DNA of 30,231 bases, from positions 46,054-76,284 of the forward strand of contig KN888516.1 of NCBI GenBank assembly GCA_000934455.1, read 5' to 3'. A program made the translations under genes and the position numbers. Every line of letters begins with the position of its first letter. The stretch's first letter is position 1. The DNA is from Apostichopus parvimensis. Taxonomy: Eukaryota > Echinodermata > Holothuroidea > Aspidochirotida > Stichopodidae. The notes under the pieces were generated by a model, which was not told the DNA's origin, made no database searches, and saw nothing but the letters and a program-made list of their open reading frames with translations. Positions 29,064 through 30,231 of this stretch are shown here, in pieces.

Positions 29064-29368
29064 AGGATTTATATTTTGTATAACTTATCAACTATTTACT
29101 TGGTGTCCACTAGTGAGTGTTGCAAATCCCTCTGAAATTGTCAAGACAGCTGAAACTCTCATGTCTTGGTTCTGACTTGTAACTTTGGTTACATTTTAAT
29201 CAGTTGTCATTGAGGTGAATGTGTGTTAAATTTCATGGTAAGGAAGTACAAAGCCTTCTGGCGTGATGGTTCACTTTGTTGGTTTTCCAAAAGGGAAAAC
29301 TATGGAGTCACTCTTTGCACCTTGAAAAATTGTGAGCGGGAACGGCAGATTGCAAAGTTGGCAATGAC
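29064..29368. other. Unassigned sequence between LINE fragment and MITE
   Basis: No gene recognised. It may include degraded LINE sequence at its left end. GCAATGAC at 29361-29368 is the target duplication of the next element. Confidence 0.6.
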
Positions 29369-29737
29369 CAAGGGCGTAGGAACCGGGGGGCTGGGGGGCG
29401 CCAGCCCCCCCAGTGAAAAATATGGAGGGGCGGAAGTATCATTCCGCCCCCCCCCTTCGCAAGTCCAAAAAAACCCTTTTTCATTTCCAAATGAGAAAAA
29501 AATCTCATTTGGAGCACCAAATTGCATCTAAGTCCAGGTGAAATTGCAAAATTATTTACAAAATGGAGTGGGTGTTGAAGTGTGCTATATTGCACCAAAT
29601 TGCATCTGAGGCCACCTGGAAATGCACAAAATTTCCAAAGGGGAGGGGTAAACTCCCTCCCCTTAGACCCCTCCCCCAGGCCGGCCATCAGTCTTCAGCC
29701 CCCCCCCCCCACTCAAAAGTACCTTCCTACGCTACTG
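29369..29737. mobile_element. hAT-like MITE, 369 bp, related to 12229-12599
   Basis: The ends are CAAGGGCGTAGGAA and TTCCTACGCTACTG (14-bp inverted repeats with three mismatches), flanked by an 8-bp duplication GCAATGAC at 29361-29368 and 29738-29745. Just inside lie G-runs and C-runs able to pair (GGGGGGCTGGGGGGCG/CCAGCCCCCC), as in the 371-bp element. An internal direct repeat, CCAAATTGCATCT, occurs at about 29517 and 29598. No transposase. Open frames crossing it are not genes. Confidence 0.87.
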
Positions 29738-29745
29738 GCAATGAC

Positions 29746-30231
29746 TATAACGCTGAGTGCAAAGTCTGTAATTACTATTATGACTAGATTCGTCCAACAC
29801 GACAACATACAGAAACATAAAGTACAGATTTTGATATGGACTATACATTTTAAAGGGACAGCGCGTGATCGAAATTTTTTTCAATTTCATGTTCTTTTAT
29901 CGGCCGGTCGATTAGTAAAGTGTGTGTGCGATCATGCTTACGTGTGTTTGGGTATGAACAGTTTCTAGGCGTTCCATATTACCGCTTTGATGATTGCTGC
30001 GCTATCTGGTCTAGAGACCCTATAGGGTCTCTAATCTGGTCTAGGCATGCCAAATAGAAAATAAATAACGCCCTCAATATTAACTGCTATCATTGCGCCA
30101 GAGCCATCACTATACAAGCATGACGTTCTTGGTTGCAGTCTTAAATTAGCAGGATTTTCTTCAAATCTGCTTAAAGAATGTTTTTCTTTTTTCAGTAGTT
30201 TACACTTGGCGCAATCTACAGCAAAATGTCG
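29746..30231. other. Right-edge sequence, slightly CpG-richer, function unknown
   Basis: It contains a perfect 20-bp palindrome at 30013-30032. The end shows a TTCTTTTTTCAG acceptor-like string (30185-30195) and an ATG in fair context (CAGCAAAATGTCG, ATG at 30226). That could start the coding part of a next gene, but only six bases remain, so I do not call a CDS. Confidence 0.4.
30004..30043. repeat. Perfect 20-bp palindrome flanked by ATCTGGTCTA direct repeats
   Basis: AGAGACCCTATAGGGTCTCT (30013-30032) reads the same on both strands. ATCTGGTCTA occurs at 30004-30013 and 30034-30043 on either side. Confidence 0.95.

Noticed and set aside
29223..29968. Several open frames of 74-128 codons on both strands
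   Set aside because: They cross the GC-rich MITE at 29369-29737 and its homopolymer runs; no protein family is recognised.

Overview
This is a eukaryotic, animal-type window: AT-rich, with long introns, canonical GT/AG splice sites, microsatellites, DNA transposons, a LINE fragment and one 50-N assembly gap. I suspect a marine invertebrate, possibly an echinoderm or other invertebrate deuterostome, from the style of the gene and repeats. No marker fixes the taxon, so this is low confidence.

The main content is one gene on the + strand, the 3' three-quarters of a poly(ADP-ribose) glycohydrolase (PARG) family gene. I reconstruct seven exons: 2278-2395, 8350-8469, 9496-9720, 10366-10654, 13940-15970, 17867-18018 and 20568-20717 (stop). 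All six splice junctions join in frame, giving about 1,028 codons. The start of the gene lies left of the window. The PARG signature (GGG-X7-QEE), the EQY/GY substrate loop, the LNKAFIGF strand, the ATGNWGCG-FGGD loop and the C-terminal helices are all present, so the enzyme looks intact.

The surprise is exon 5. Between LNKAFIGF and ATGNWGCG, human PARG as I recall it has a linker of only about 13 residues. Here there is an insertion of about 735 residues, almost all encoded by one 2,031-nt exon of symmetric phase (1-1) and a length divisible by three. It holds a series of amphipathic helices resembling PKA regulatory-subunit anchoring helices of A-kinase anchoring proteins (AKAPs), plus several R-R-x-S PKA-type sites. 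A PARG carrying a removable PKA-anchoring cassette is the best candidate here for an undescribed system.

Other structure: intron 2 opens with about 42 copies of a 13-bp unit, each a copy of the exon's own splice site (CAG/GTATGT). Intron 4 contains an assembly fault: sequence either side of the N gap is two versions of the same region, one carrying a 371-bp hAT-like MITE and the other its empty site. A related 369-bp element sits at 29369-29737. Intron 6 holds a 1.17-kb palindromic element and a separate 106-bp near-perfect hairpin.

Downstream of the gene (20718 to the end) there is a 3' UTR with poly(A) signals, a long AT-rich stretch with no recognised gene, a possible terminal exon at 26966-27051, diverged tandem repeats with DR1-like motifs, a broken LINE reverse-transcriptase tail on the - strand (28331-29063), and the second MITE.
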